Part shown: piece by piece, positions 49,823 to 61,279 of the stretch | How the letters are laid out: every line of letters starts with the position of its first letter | Position numbering within the stretch: position 1 is the stretch's first letter | Origin: Sordariomycetes sp. S80-01Y | Taxonomy: Eukaryota > Ascomycota > Sordariomycetes | Reading direction: 5' to 3' | Assembly (NCBI GenBank): GCA_037042185.1 | Contig: JAXQJY010000032.1 | Coordinates: 372,001 to 436,000, forward strand | DNA length: 64,000 bases | The notes under the pieces: model-generated | What the model was told of the DNA's origin: nothing | What the model saw: only the letters and a program-made list of their open reading frames with translations | Database searches by the model: none | Made by a program: the position numbers and the translations under genes

Positions 49823-52800
49823 GTGATGAAATGAGATTAGATCAGTTTTCGACGGCCTGCAATAGGGTACACGATATGTGTCGTCGGCTGCCGCCAACTG
49901 GCTGACAGGCTCACAGAGCCAAACCGATTCAGTGGGTGGTTGATATTGCTGTACGTTGTTTGGATTTCTTCGTACGATAAAAGGGTTCCAAGATTGTTTT
50001 GAATTTACCGATTTGGCGATATGTCAGGGCGGCTCGTATCTCTCGTTTTCGTAGCCAAGCCATGTGAGATACAGTGTCACGACGCCCGCATCCGTGCTCA
50101 GACGAATGAACGTGCGGTGCCTGGAAGCAGCATCGTCCCGCAACATGTGGCTACGCTTTCCAAGCAATAAATAATAGATTCGAAGTGTCATTGGTAATGG
50201 TGTTCTGTGGCAGCGTGCTTCAAAAGCTTAAGAAGTTTCTGTATTATCCCAAGCCCTGCGCGTCATGATGCCCTGCCATTGCGTATGGCAAATCTTGTTG
50301 CAGACAATTTCAAAATGTCCCCGTAGGATTCTTCACAAGAAATATTAAAAGGAAGACAGGAAGACTATCATTGCGTGCATTACGTGCTTCGCCCGAATAA
50401 GGCGTGACCTTGAGAGCCAGAACTCAGGCCTTCGGCCTCTTCGGCAGAAGGCGGCCTGTGAGGATTACTACAAGGACTGGTCCGAGGCACCTTGATGGCT
50501 CGAGAATGCAGCAACTGTGAGCGGTACCAGCTTGGGTAGCTAAAGTATTAGCACTCAAGGGGACGAAGTCCTCTGGCCGGAAAGCCAGTCACCCCCTGCG
50601 CCGTGCTCAGCATCTCTTCTCCCCTCGCCAGTGCACATAACAGGAAATCCGTGTATTCTCCAAAGCCTCAAGATCCAAGTTACATCTTGCCAACGATCGA
50701 TGCGTCATGATCGCTTTATTACGTGGGTTTCTCCGATCGCTTCGCACGCCGGTCTTCGTCTGGTCGTTCCTCGCCCACTTGCACCCAAGGGATGGTTGCC
50801 GCATCAAGCATCTCTCAGCCACGGATGCAGAGGATCGTCGAGGACACGCACATGGCGCTTTTCGCTTCTTGGCGACACGATGGCACTTTACGCGCAGGTG
50901 TCTCCTTTCGACACCCAAACTTCGGTTCGTGCCCCTCCACGACACCCACCACCACCCTGAACCTTCGGGTAGCCACCGCTGTGCATCGTACAAAGAACTC
51001 GCCCGTAGCCAATGGAAACCCATCTGCCAAGTGATCGTCCGGCCCTTCACCCACCCCAGGCCTTCTACGGGTACCCTCATGCGTGGCTGACCCGGACAGT
51101 TGTCGTTAAAGCTCAATGCAGCCACGGCAGGGGGGGTGTGAGGCTTGGTACGTACTTTGCATGGGTATGGACCAGGGGGGGACACCCTGATCGACGGTGG
51201 AAGCACCCGCCCCTCCCACCGGCCGACGCAATGACCACCAGCAAGGTAGCGACGTGCGCGATTGAGGCGGATGCGGCGGGCGGGGGCCTCTTTGTATCTA
51301 TGCAGGTACATGTAGCCAGTGCACGTACAAGGCGAGCTTCTGCGGGGAGACGGCTCAAGCGGTAAGCACTTTGCACTCGGCCCATCATGTGAGCAAGCCA
51401 CCGACGATCGATCTAGGCTTTGATTGTCGATACGCTGCTGTCTGCTAGTCAATGCTTGGTGTTGAGCCTCCGTGCCTCCACTGACAGTCCTGGGCAGGAT
51501 AGCCAGTCGCCTGCCCACAATTAGTCCCCTATTGCTTATTGTAAGCGACACGACGCTCCGTCACCCACAGCGTTGCATCGGCGGGTTTCACTCGCTGAGT
51601 CGCCGTAAGATCGACGCTGTGCCGTTGTGACTAACCGCATTGGTCTTCTGCATGCCAAGGAGAAAACTAGATCGGTGTCGCGCAAAACAAAGTACCCTAT
51701 GGTGAACGTTTGCCCGGCTGCGTGATGCGTGGAACGGGTTCCGCTGGAGCATCCAGCGAAGACGTGCTCTGCTCGCCCACATCACACGCACGTGTGGTGA
51801 ACCTCGCGACTGGATCGACATTGACTAGCACCACACCTCGACGCACATAAGACTGTCCCGCCACTCTTTGGCACCTAGTCGTCGGCAGCCTGCCGAGTGG
51901 CTCCCCCTTCCCAGCCGTGGCGGAACAAGGAGGCGGGGGGACGGACGCGGGCCTACTCGTGTCGGGAGAACTCATCATAAGACGGCCAACGGTCACGCCG
52001 CGGCGCCAATGCCCGAATGTCTCGGACTTTTGCGCGGCATCACTACGGACGCGTCCATCCTGAAGGTACGCGGCGGTAGGTTACATGCTCTCCGCAGTCT
52101 AGAGCGCCTCTGTACGCCGTCGTATCACCACGCCCCGATCTTGTCTCCTCCTTGGGACGGTGCCGGGCCACAGCACACGGCATGATACTCTACTGGGAGT
52201 CTAAATAAGTCAGTTCTGAAGGATTAACGTGCGTCGAGGGCGCAACTTGGTTGACATGGCAGTGTCGAGACGCCCATGGGCTGCGGCGGGCTCACCAAGC
52301 ACATGTACAGTGGTAGTTGTCGCGCCCTTCGCCGCAGCAAGATGACACAAATCTTGAAGAAATGGCAACATGGTTTTTTCAAACCAATCAACTGCTTGAG
52401 CAGGGCGCGTGCATTGCGAGACTGGACACGGAAGCTGGTTGCGTGTACTTCTTGGGTGTTCGCCTACCCTGTAGTCTTGGGCGACAAGAAGGCGCTCCAC
52501 GAACTGGTCATCCGCACTGAAATGGTGCTTCAATTTCAGAAAGCTTCTAATAGAAAGGCTCAATTCATTACTGAGCTTGGCCAGTCAATTGATTAATATT
52601 GTTTTCAATGCGTTGAGTCGATTGCTAAGTACAAAAATGAAAAGCCACAAAACCATTCCTTAGCAGTGATTAACACGCTAGTCTGCCAAAAGACGAGCTC
52701 CAGCAAGAAAATGTAACCAAATTACACGTACTAGAATGACCTTTTTTCCTGTCTTATCCACCACTTTTGTCTACACCTCTTGCGGAGCACTGGGGATGTG

Positions 52801-53295
52801 TAAAGGCTTCATTGTGACCACTTCTCATGGATTCCCGCCTTAGACAGGGGAAGTCAGTGAAGACATCTCCAGAACACCGTCTTCCAAGTGTGAACCCCCG
52901 CAGAGCTGAACCCACACGAAAACAAATAAATAATGAAGATGTGCCAGCCTAAGTTCCCTTTCAATAAGGTCGAATAGATTATGGTGCCATGGCCTGTGCG
53001 CAGTCCTGTGGCTGGTGCTTCACTCAGTCAACGCAGTCGCAGAGAAGCGAGATGTACGGCCTAAAGTAGGCAAGGCGAGATCCAGCTACACAATCACAAA
53101 CAAGTGAATCAAGAATCAGAACTGCGATAAATGATTCATTCAGATTCGTCAAGAAATAGCTTCGCTATGATACGCAACGCGCAAATGGAATGCTTTCAGA
53201 TGCAACCTTCCACCACCCCCAACTCAAAGCCATATAAACAAACGAGCCATCGGCAGCTACCTTACCCTAGTGCATTCCCTCTCCGAAAGCTGAAA
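49823..53295. other. 3.5-kb stretch without a supported gene
   Basis: Several frames are open, the longest 314 codons on the minus strand at 50607-51551. Their translations are rich in Arg, Ser and Pro, overlap other open frames, and show no domain, signal peptide or splice pattern. The left end should contain the 3' flank of the exporter and the right end that of the methyltransferase. I see no tRNA, repeat array or transposon here. Confidence 0.55.
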
Positions 53296-55131
53296 TCACA
53301 GTGGCTTCTGGGCGTAGACGACGTTGGCGCGGTAGTAGGAGTGCACCGAGTTGGTGCGCAGCTCCTTGCGCAGGTGAGCCGCGTAGACGGAGATCTCCTC
53401 CTTCCTCCACCCGAGCTGGGTGGCCATGAAGCCGATGGCGCCCTCGGTGTCGTTCTCGAGGGCCGCGCGGGTGAGGAGGCCGATCTGCTTGTGCTTGGGG
53501 TCCTTGGCCCACTCGGACGTCGGGATCTGAGCTTGTTGTCAGCACTCCGTGTCTGTTCACTCCATGGGCCTATTCTTCAAGCCAGCAGACAAGGGTCGAT
53601 GAAGAAGGACACGCTGAAGAGAGACAAAAGGACAAAGACTCACCTTGACGTGGTTCTCGGTGATCCTGGTAAAGTTGGCCTCCTCGAGCCCCTTGACCTG
53701 CAGCCCGTCCCTCACGACGCTGAAGGAGGCGGTAGACCCGAGCTTGAGGGCGCCCTCGCGGAAGAAGTAGCCCCACTTGGACAGCGAGGTCTTGTCGGTC
53801 AGGGTGCCGTCGTCGGACTCGTAGAAGCCGTTGCACTCAAACGTCTCGATCCAGCCGCCGGGCTTGAGGACGCGGTAGGCCTGCTTGAAGAGCTCGCCCC
53901 AGTCGGAGATGGTGCCCACGAGCCAGCGCAGGTGGACAAAGTCGAGCGAGTTGTCCTGGAAGGTCCACTCCTGCGTGTAGTCGTCGATCTCGCTGATGTC
54001 CTGTTAGACTCTCCTGAAGACCAGGTCTGGCGATTGTGGGACTCACAAGCGGACGTTGGGCGGGATCCACTGGGGTTGAATGGGCGAGAGGTCGGTGCCG
54101 ATGACCTCGCAGTCGGGGTGGTCGTCGCCGAAGTCACTGAGCGGGACGTCAGCCGAGGTCGTCTGGGCAGATGCGAGCAGAATGGGAAAAGCGTTATTGA
54201 ATGGAGATGATCTTACATGCACCACAGACCAGTGCCAGTGCCGATGTCGAGTGCTTTCTGCAGCGCGAGAGGTAGTCCTCGTCAGCCTTGCACACTCATG
54301 CAGCCAGGGTCGAGATGAGACAACCTACCTCAATCTTGTCCGGCAGCGGAGCAAGGTACAGCTTGTCGTCCAAAGCGAGCGTGAAGATCTGGTGCCTGGC
54401 AGATCAAAGTCAGGCTCCTTTTCCTATAACTCTACTGACAAGAGCCCGGAGTGGTAGTAAGTATAGCGGGTCAGCAAGCACTCACATTATGTCAAGGTTT
54501 TGATTCTGCTTCTCGTCGTTGGCGCCCCTGGACAAGTAGCTCACGTCAGTCGACCGCAACGCACGGGATTCACCACTGTCATCAAGCACAAGTCTGTCAC
54601 TGACCAGTACAGTCCGCTGTCCGAGGCGACGGAGCGCTCGCTGTGGTAGGTCCGCCCGTTGATGGTGCGGTACTCGAGGATGCTGGACGCGATGGACGCC
54701 GTGCTCAACCCGTTCTCGTCGTCGCCAAGTGCCGAATCGCGGTCATCATCTTCGGTCCCCGTAGTCTGAAACTGTAGGCGCACCGGAGATTGCTACGTCA
54801 GCCACCGGCCATGCATTGTGCGACGCTCCGTGACATTCCGTGACAGCCCACCGCCTACCCGCCGTGACACACGTCCTCGGTGGCGGGCGGCTGACAGAGA
54901 CAGGGCGACAGCACGGTTCGAACGGAGAGTTAGAGCACGCACCTCGTCAGCCACGGGAATCGCTTCGCCGACCAACGTTTGTGACGGCGGCGACGATTCC
55001 TGCTGTGGGCTCTGCTGGGGGCTCTGCTGGGCGGTCGAGGCCTCTGGGGCGTCTCCTCGTTGCTTCTCCGCCTCTTGGGGCTGCGCAGCAGCAGACGCCT
55101 CTGGCGCGGTCTTTGGGGGGGATCCGGTCAT
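53296..55131 (-). CDS. SAM-dependent methyltransferase, TAM/LaeA-like family
   Basis: Class I methyltransferase of about 390 residues in about eight exons; substrate unknown. Start ATG at 55131; stop at 53298-53296. The first 63 residues are Ala/Gln/Pro/Ser-rich with [10 protein letters not shown] and probably disordered. The spliced core reads [14 protein letters not shown] (motif I, split by an intron), [26 protein letters not shown] and [10 protein letters not shown], and ends with [14 protein letters not shown]. Introns inferred from frame and GT...AG: 54942-54772 (171 bp, the least certain), then six short ones. The last lies between ENHVK and IPTSEW (about 53,530-53,640). The family is widespread in fungi and includes both small-molecule methyltransferases and LaeA-type regulators, so a role in the NRPS pathway is not shown. 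Confidence 0.85.
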
Positions 55132-56234
55132 GGTGGGAATGAAACCAAGGCAACCTAAAAATTGCTTATTTCGTCACGCAAGACTATTACGGCAAAAGGT
55201 CCCGTTTCGATAGGGTAAATAATGTTAAACTAGTTGGCCGAGGAGGCGACGCGAAAATTGATAGTGCGCGGGAAAGGCAGAGTAGTGCCAGAAGCGGGGA
55301 AGCGGGGAAGCGGTCAGCCGGTACCCGCTGCAATTGGTGAGGACTCGTTGCGGGCGATGAGATTCTCCGGTATTGTTCTGGAGTGCTACGAAGTGCGCGT
55401 TGATGGCATGATAAATAACGCCTATCCTGTGCGATGCTATGCTTCAAGGCTTGTGGAGTAGCCTGCCTAGCTTTGGGAGAGGATTTATGTCGTGACGTTC
55501 AGGTCTGGTCTCAGTACAGGGTATGCAGAATCGTTCATCGAGCTGTTGGTCGCAGTTCTTCCCACACATCAGGCTACGAGTACGGGCTCGGCAATCGTTG
55601 TATTCGGCCTTTCCCCTTGTAAAACAGGCAGTCAACTAGGCGTCGCCATAGTCCTTGTTCCAGTCCCAGATGATGAGAACAGCCAAGTAATCATGTTGGC
55701 ATTCCAGTGTCAATGTTGGCGTCCGCCGCCCGTTCATTCAGTGCTTTCTTGATGGACCTCGACGGACTTAATTTGGCAGGTGTGGCTTTGATCCACCTGC
55801 AGCTGCTTTAGTTGTACGCCCCCTCTTATTAGCGAAGCTCCCTTCTGCGTCGTCATCCCGTTTCATGGACCGTTTATGCTCCCACTGCCCTCCATGAATG
55901 CGCCGATCCGCAGAAGGACTCCCGACTGCTACCGCAAGATACAGCCGCGTATTCAAGGCTCGCACATCCTGGCCGCTGGAGCGATGCGTTGCGGCACTTG
56001 GAGGCGGTGCCGAGCGAGCGTTCTCAGCTCTTGAACATTACCTTCTGGTCATAGCCATACTGGCAATTGCGCCCTTCATTTTCGCCACTTGAAAGCAACA
56101 ACTCAGCAGAGAGATTCAAGCACCGGCTACACGATCCTCACAAGCCGAAGATCAATTGCTTTTTCTCCTCTCCTCTCTTCAACAGACCTCTAGAACCCTC
56201 CAGTAATTAGTGCACCAAAGGGCCATTCCGCACC
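55132..56234. other. Divergent intergenic region, no supported gene
   Basis: About 1.1 kb between the minus-strand methyltransferase and plus-strand dehydrogenase. It should carry both promoters. Pyrimidine-rich stretches at about 56,160-56,190 precede the dehydrogenase start. No conserved frame was seen. Confidence 0.5.
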
Positions 56235-57380
56235 ATGCCGGACCCAAACTACAGCGTCGCCCAGTCCCAGAAGCTTGACCTTCCCCTCCTCCTGAAGCCG
56301 CAGGACTGCAAGGACAAGACGTTCATCGTCACGGGCGCCAACTCTGGAATTGGATATGAGTGCGCCAAGCACCTCGTCCAGCTGGAGGCGGCCCGGGTCC
56401 TCATCACCGTCCGCGACCTCTCCAAGGGCGAGGAGACCAGGGCCAAGATCGAGGCAGAGACGGGCCGCAGCGGCGTGCTTGGCATCTACAGGCTTGACCT
56501 GACGGCCTTTGACAGCGTTCGGGCGTTCGTGACCAAGATCGTATCCGAGGTGGAGCGGGTGGACGGCGTCGTCGCCAACGCCGGCACGTCCAACGGCGAG
56601 TGGTTCGAGAATGAGGGCATGGAGGGCAACTTCACCGTGAACCTCTTCTCCAACTTCTTGCTGATGGCCATGATGCAGCCTTACCTGAAGATGGTGGGCG
56701 AAAAGTTCGGCGTCACCCCTGCTTTCACCTTTACCGGCAGCATGGGGCCCTTTGTCTCCCCCAAGTCGCCGCTGGAAGGAATCGACCGTGGCAGAATCCT
56801 AGAAGACCTCAACGACAGGAAGAAATGGGAGGGTCCTGACATGACCCCCAGGTAAGCTTTCTTTGAAAACGGGTATTCATCAGAGGGCTGACGCTGTAAC
56901 CTCGCAAAGGTACACCCTGTCTAAGCTGTTTTTGTTTGTCGCCACACGACAGCTGGCACAGCGGGCCCCGGTTTCAAAGACGGGAGTTGTCGTCAACGTC
57001 ACTGAGCCGGGCATGTGCAGCACCGGATTGACCAAGAACCTCATGTGGATCACGCGGGCCATCACCTGGATCTCACTCAAGCTCTTGGGTCGCACTCCCG
57101 AGATGGGGAGCCGCGCCATACTGGCCGGTCTGGCTTTGGGCAAGGACAGCCACGGCTCGTTTGTGTCTGATTGCGAGGTTCACGAGTAAGTGTCTGCCCT
57201 GAGCAGAAAAACATCATTCCTGGTGAAGGTGTCCTTTCTGATTGCAAGTATAGTGACCGTATGCCTGAGTGGCTCACCAGCGAGGACGGCCAGGTCTGGC
57301 AGCAGCGTATCTGGGAGGAGGTATCGAGCAAGATGGAGGAGATTGAGGCTGGGTGTCTCAAGTGGGCATCTTCCGAGTAG
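56235..57380 (+). CDS. Short-chain dehydrogenase/reductase (retinol-dehydrogenase-like)
   Basis: NAD(P)-dependent oxidoreductase with a classical Rossmann fold. Exons: 56235-56851, 56910-57185, 57254-57380; introns of 58 and 68 bp, phases consistent; 339 residues. Cofactor motif TGANSGIG near residue 35; VANAGT for the NNAG motif; FTFTGSMGP supplies the catalytic Ser; YTLSK supplies the YxxxK pair just after intron 1. Later VTEPGMCSTGL matches the substrate-loop PG motif. All catalytic residues are present and the length is usual for the fungal RDH/WWOX-like group. The substrate is not predictable. No signal peptide; two hydrophobic stretches after the YxxxK (around ITWISLKLL) could contact a membrane. 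Confidence 0.9.
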
Positions 57381-57889
57381 AAATACCTTTTTGGGGCCGT
57401 TTGATCGCGCACGGCTTTGCAAAGAAGACAATGATCTTCGAAACGTTAGGCGTACTTTATGTACTTGGTGTGAATGCCCGACACGAAGATACATGAAATT
57501 CCCTAACGGTGGTAAATTCATCCTTTCAGATTAAGCTCCCCGAATAATTCATTGATTTCCCAGAGATTGACGAATAGGGAATCTACATCGTTGAGTGCCT
57601 GAGTGCCGTCGAGGCGCTCAACTTCACATCGGTAGACAGGATCAGAGCATAACTACATGAGTGCAACGTTGGTGCTTCCCAGTAAGATAGAGGTTTCACG
57701 CTCAACAATTCATGACTTTCGTATCAGGCCAGAAGTATATACAGTCATCAGATATGCCGAAATCATAATCCACCCCTTTGAGCAGAAAAAGACCGAGGGA
57801 GCAATATATGCAATGGAACGCTTCAACCACGGGAGAAATATACTGATCCCAAACGCCAACGGCCCCAGCCCCTGTCGCCTCAAGACCGT
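57381..57889. other. Convergent 3' intergenic region
   Basis: About 0.5 kb between the ends of two convergent genes (dehydrogenase plus, esterase minus). It is A/T-richer than its neighbours and presumably holds both 3' UTRs and polyadenylation signals. No gene seen. Confidence 0.5.
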
Positions 57890-58696
57890 CTAGTTCTTGC
57901 TGGCAATGAAGGCGGCAGCCTGCTCGGCGTACTTGGGGACCGTGTTGCTGTGCACGTCGCCGTCCGTGCCGCCGGCGCAGAACGGGTCGCCCTCGTCGCA
58001 GTACGACTGGATCTTGGAGGCGTACTGGTTGAGCAGCGCGAGGCTGTCGCCGTCCTCGTCGCGAGAGAAGATCTAGGGACGGGGTCAGTTGGCTGTACGG
58101 AATGAGAGTCAGGTTGAGGGGGACTTACGCCGTTGTTGGTGGAGGTGCCAACGTTGAAAGACTGCTCCGTTGTGTAGGTCGGGTCACCAAAGACGGTGAC
58201 GGCAGTGACTGCAGCAACGATTAATACATAACACTTCTCAGGACACGAGAGACACAATGGACGTACTGTACTGCGCATAATCCGCCGAAATGGGGTCGGG
58301 CTTGTTGACACCGCCGGCCAGGACGTTGGTCAGCACGTTTCCGCCCTGACTGTACCCGACGAGCACAATCTTGGACGCGGCGCCGCAGGCATCGACGTAG
58401 GCCGTGATCTTGGCCGTGGCGTCGTTCATGCCCTGGGTCACCGACTCCGGGTACAGAGGCCCCGTGATGGTGGCCGGGTAGTCGACGGCAACGCTCGCGG
58501 AGCCGGGGACGAGGCCCTCCACCAGGTCGGCCACGGCAGACGCGGCACCCTCGCCTGGATCTTCGTTCGAGCCGCGGGCCACGATGATGTAGGCGCCGCT
58601 CTGGCAGGTCACCTGGCGGCTCTTCAGGTCCACCGGCGCGGCGAGGGCTGCGCCGGCGAGAGCCACGGAGGCAACGGCGAGGCGGAGGGTAACCAT
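57890..58696 (-). CDS. Secreted cutinase/acetylxylan-esterase-like serine esterase
   Basis: Extracellular alpha/beta-hydrolase of the cutinase fold, acting on cutin-type polyesters or acetylated plant polysaccharides. Exons: 58696-58267, 58208-58129, 58072-57890; introns of 58 and 56 bp; 230 residues. A clear signal peptide (MVTLRLAVASVALAGAALA) is followed by a short propeptide and CQSGAYIIVARGSNED. The nucleophile elbow is VGYSQGG. The third exon provides the catalytic Asp in GDPFCAGG and the catalytic His in DGDVHSNTVPKY. Cysteines in the mature part (CQSG, DACG, YCDEG, PFCAGG) fit the family's disulfides. The full triad is present, so it should be active. It has no obvious link to peptide synthesis and is more likely a saprotrophy or host-interaction gene. 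Confidence 0.93.
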
Positions 58697-59545
58697 GGTG
58701 TTCTTGTGGCTCGGTGGAAGACGAGACCGGCGTCTGGCTCAGGGTGCAAGGCAGCGTGTATCAGCCCGTGAAGAAGAGACCTCCCAGCTCTCACTCGACA
58801 GCCGAGCGGGATCAATGGGGCTTTATAGACCTCCATGCCGCACATCCTCGGCGACAACGATACTTGCGCGTCGTCGGCGCATGACCGGGCGATCTGCAGT
58901 CCCAACTGCCGGACAGATACGTGTAGTGCGAAGACCAGATGCACGCAAGGCGGGCTAGCTGAGGAGAGAAAGGGCCCTCCTTCACATTCTGGTAACTATC
59001 GCGAGGCACATCAGCCTTCCATCCCGGCGCGGGGCAGGACGGCCAGCTTCGTGCAGCCCACGTGCAGCCCGCGTGGAGTTCGAATTGGCCTCTCACGGAC
59101 GGCCGTGGAGCGCAGATCTGAAGCGCAGATCGGAAGCGCGCATCGCTGGCTTCGGGCCTCCTGCGAGGCGCTTTTGGAGCGTTGGGTTGGGTTGGGTTGG
59201 GTGATCGCAACGACCGCGACTTGTGGCGCTGTCGAATCCGGATTAGCGCCAACGCTGCTCTTACTTAGGCGCGGCTCACCCACAGCTCAGGTGCTCTTCA
59301 GTCAGGTGACTTTATTTGGGATTTTATGCATAGATATGCACCGTTTCCTTGCCACCAACGGTACTGCCGGTGGGCCGTTACCGTCTCGATAATACCGCGA
59401 ACGCCTCGCACCGTTTTAGGCGTATGTATTTGTCTACCCCCGATATCTTGTGTCTGATTTCGTATTTCGCGGAATCCATCTATAAGAGTGCATTCCTATG
59501 CGCGCTTCTAGCTATATGAGTGACAAGCCTCCACATTCGCATAAC
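58697..59545. other. Divergent intergenic region
   Basis: About 0.85 kb between the minus-strand esterase and the plus-strand secreted protein; both promoters should lie here. It contains a TTGGG microsatellite. The right part (about 59,390-59,545) becomes noticeably A/T-richer. No gene seen. Confidence 0.5.
59182..59202. repeat. TTGGG microsatellite, about four units
   Basis: Four successive TTGGG units. It is too short and of the wrong unit to be a fungal TTAGGG telomere tract; simple slippage is the likely origin. Confidence 0.75.
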
Positions 59546-60283
59546 ATGTTATATTTCAAAGCATTGGTCGCACTCGCTACCTGGATGTGTGTCTGCTCAG
59601 CTCATTCGTGGGTTGAGAGGGCAATGAAAATCGAGTTTAATGGGACGTTGGTTGGGGCGCCTGGGTATATCAGAGGATCTGTACCTCGCACTCCAACCTT
59701 TACGGATCACGACATGCAATACCTTCTTCCTCCGAACGGACGATGCAAGGCGTCTTTATCCGTGAATGATCGCATTTGCAAGGCGAGTCAATCTATTGGA
59801 AATTATAGTGAAGAGTTCCCCAAACTGCGCGTGGATCCTGGGGACTATATAGCCTTTCAGTACCAAGAGAATGGACACGTCACTTTACCTTCTAATACCC
59901 CGCAGAAGAACAGTAGTGGCCTTGTATACTTATATGGGACGCGGAACCCATCAGATGACGATACACTCCTCTCCATCGATCAAGTTTGGAACGTAGAGGG
60001 GACCGGCGGAGATCGTCGAGGGAGACTCCTGGCGAAATGGCCTTTTGATGATGGCCGATGCTATCAGAAGAACGACGGAGAGATATCAGCACGACGTCAG
60101 CAGTTGTTCAGCAAGGACGACGTGCCTCCGCAGTATGGAGACCTCTGGTGCCAATCTGATACACGCATCCTCGGAGACGTGCGAGGCGAGTACACAATCT
60201 ACTGGGTTGAGATTGGCCCTCGTCGCCGACAGAGCAGTACCCATCGGGACAACCGGAAATATATACTAGTTGCATGGACATAA
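59546..60283 (+). CDS. Secreted protein with mature N-terminal His (DUF7492-like; LPMO-like features)
   Basis: 245 residues, single exon. I chose the ATG at 59546 because it starts directly with a signal peptide (MLYFKALVALATWMCVCSA); an in-frame ATG at 59498 would add 16 hydrophilic residues. Cleavage after CSA leaves HSWVER at the N terminus. A mature N-terminal His is the hallmark of copper-binding lytic polysaccharide monooxygenases. Further on are APGYIRG, YQENGHVTLP (an internal His that could complete a copper brace), GDRRGRLLAKWPFDDGRCYQ and YTIYWVEIG. From memory these fit a fungal secreted family listed as DUF7492. Copper binding or oxidase activity is inference. Four cysteines sit in the mature chain. 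The gene is A/T-richer than the esterase next to it. Confidence 0.8.
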   Translation: MLYFKALVALATWMCVCSAHSWVERAMKIEFNGTLVGAPGYIRGSVPRTPTFTDHDMQYLLPPNGRCKASLSVNDRICKASQSIGNYSEEFPKLRVDPGDYIAFQYQENGHVTLPSNTPQKNSSGLVYLYGTRNPSDDDTLLSIDQVWNVEGTGGDRRGRLLAKWPFDDGRCYQKNDGEISARRQQLFSKDDVPPQYGDLWCQSDTRILGDVRGEYTIYWVEIGPRRRQSSTHRDNRKYILVAWT

Positions 60284-61279
60284 CAATACTCGACTCGCCC
60301 TCTCTTGAAGATATGGCGTATGAAATGGGCCAGGATCTAAATTCAGCTGCAGTGGAGGACCAGGTTATGTCGACATTGTTCTTCCGCTAGGGGACCTATA
60401 TTTGCAGTGCCCAAATCACGCACTTTAGTTTTAGCTTAACATGGAATTCATTTTAACATTTTTGCTAAAGCACTTGCTAATATCTAAGAGTAACTCGGCT
60501 CCGTAACTAGAAATGTATGTAAATGTCTTTCTAGCTTCTCCACCTCGTTCCAGTGATCCTCAGAATCGGCTTCCTCCTTCGCTCTTTCCCTGGGCCGCTT
60601 GTGTGAGGCGGAAAAGTAGGTGGAACGCCGAACTACATAGAGTACTTGAAAGATCAATTTACCGGCCAAAAGCGACCACGGCACGCCGGTTTGCACCTCA
60701 GCTCCGTACTTCCGCATTCATTACTTGCGAGTACTCTCCACTTACCACAAGGGAGGCGATTATGTAAGGGCGCCACAGTGCAGTTCTCGCGGGGTTCTTA
60801 GCACTGGGGTTTGGTGTAGCTAGTCAATTGATGCGGAATTGACATTATTGATAAAAAAAAAGGTGTAATCTCGTGACGTTTATCAGACGCCTAAATATTC
60901 ATTGCTCGCCCTTTGGCCTTCCAGAGATGCCATCACTCGGCCTGGTGTACAAGTTGGTCAGATTTAGCAGATTCGTGGCGAAGGACGTTTTTCCTCTAGC
61001 CAGTAGTCGGGCGCAGAGACGTATCTGTCTGTTGGCCAGGGGCGCTCATTAGCTGCAAGTGCAACCAACGCTCTCAATCAAGGAGGGGTAATCTTCCAAG
61101 TGATCACGCACTTTCTGCCTGATATCCTCCGCCTTAATTATCTGACTGCCTTGTCGAGCAATAACCACTTCGTTCTTGCCATTTCATGGTCGTCGCTAGC
61201 ATGCTATTTGATACTGGACACTAGCCGTCCCCCCTCTACCCTCACGTCAACCTGCGGCCGCATCATTCCGCCAGTGATT
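60284..61279. other. Intergenic region before the NLR gene
   Basis: About 1.0 kb. A/T-rich with a run of nine or ten A near 60,853. An open frame on the minus strand at 60484-60717 encodes a charged peptide (KRPRERAKEEADSEDHW) with no family I recognise; it may be a relic. It should include the promoter of the NLR-type gene. Confidence 0.5.

Noticed and set aside
50607-51551. Minus-strand open frame of 314 codons
   Set aside because: No recognisable domain, Arg/Ser/Pro-rich, overlapped by several equally long frames on the other strand, and no intron signals. Probably chance in G/C-rich DNA.
53131-54210. Plus-strand open frame of 359 codons
   Set aside because: It is antisense to the methyltransferase exons, whose spliced product has clear SAM-binding motifs. 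The plus translation is Val/Leu/Gly-rich with no domain.
59182-59202. Telomere-like G-rich tract
   Set aside because: The unit is TTGGG, only about four copies, and is flanked by unique sequence. It is a microsatellite, not a fungal TTAGGG telomere.
60484-60717. Minus-strand 77-codon frame with a charged segment, considered as a transposase relic
   Set aside because: No catalytic motif, terminal repeat or target duplication was seen. It is too short to support a mobile-element call.
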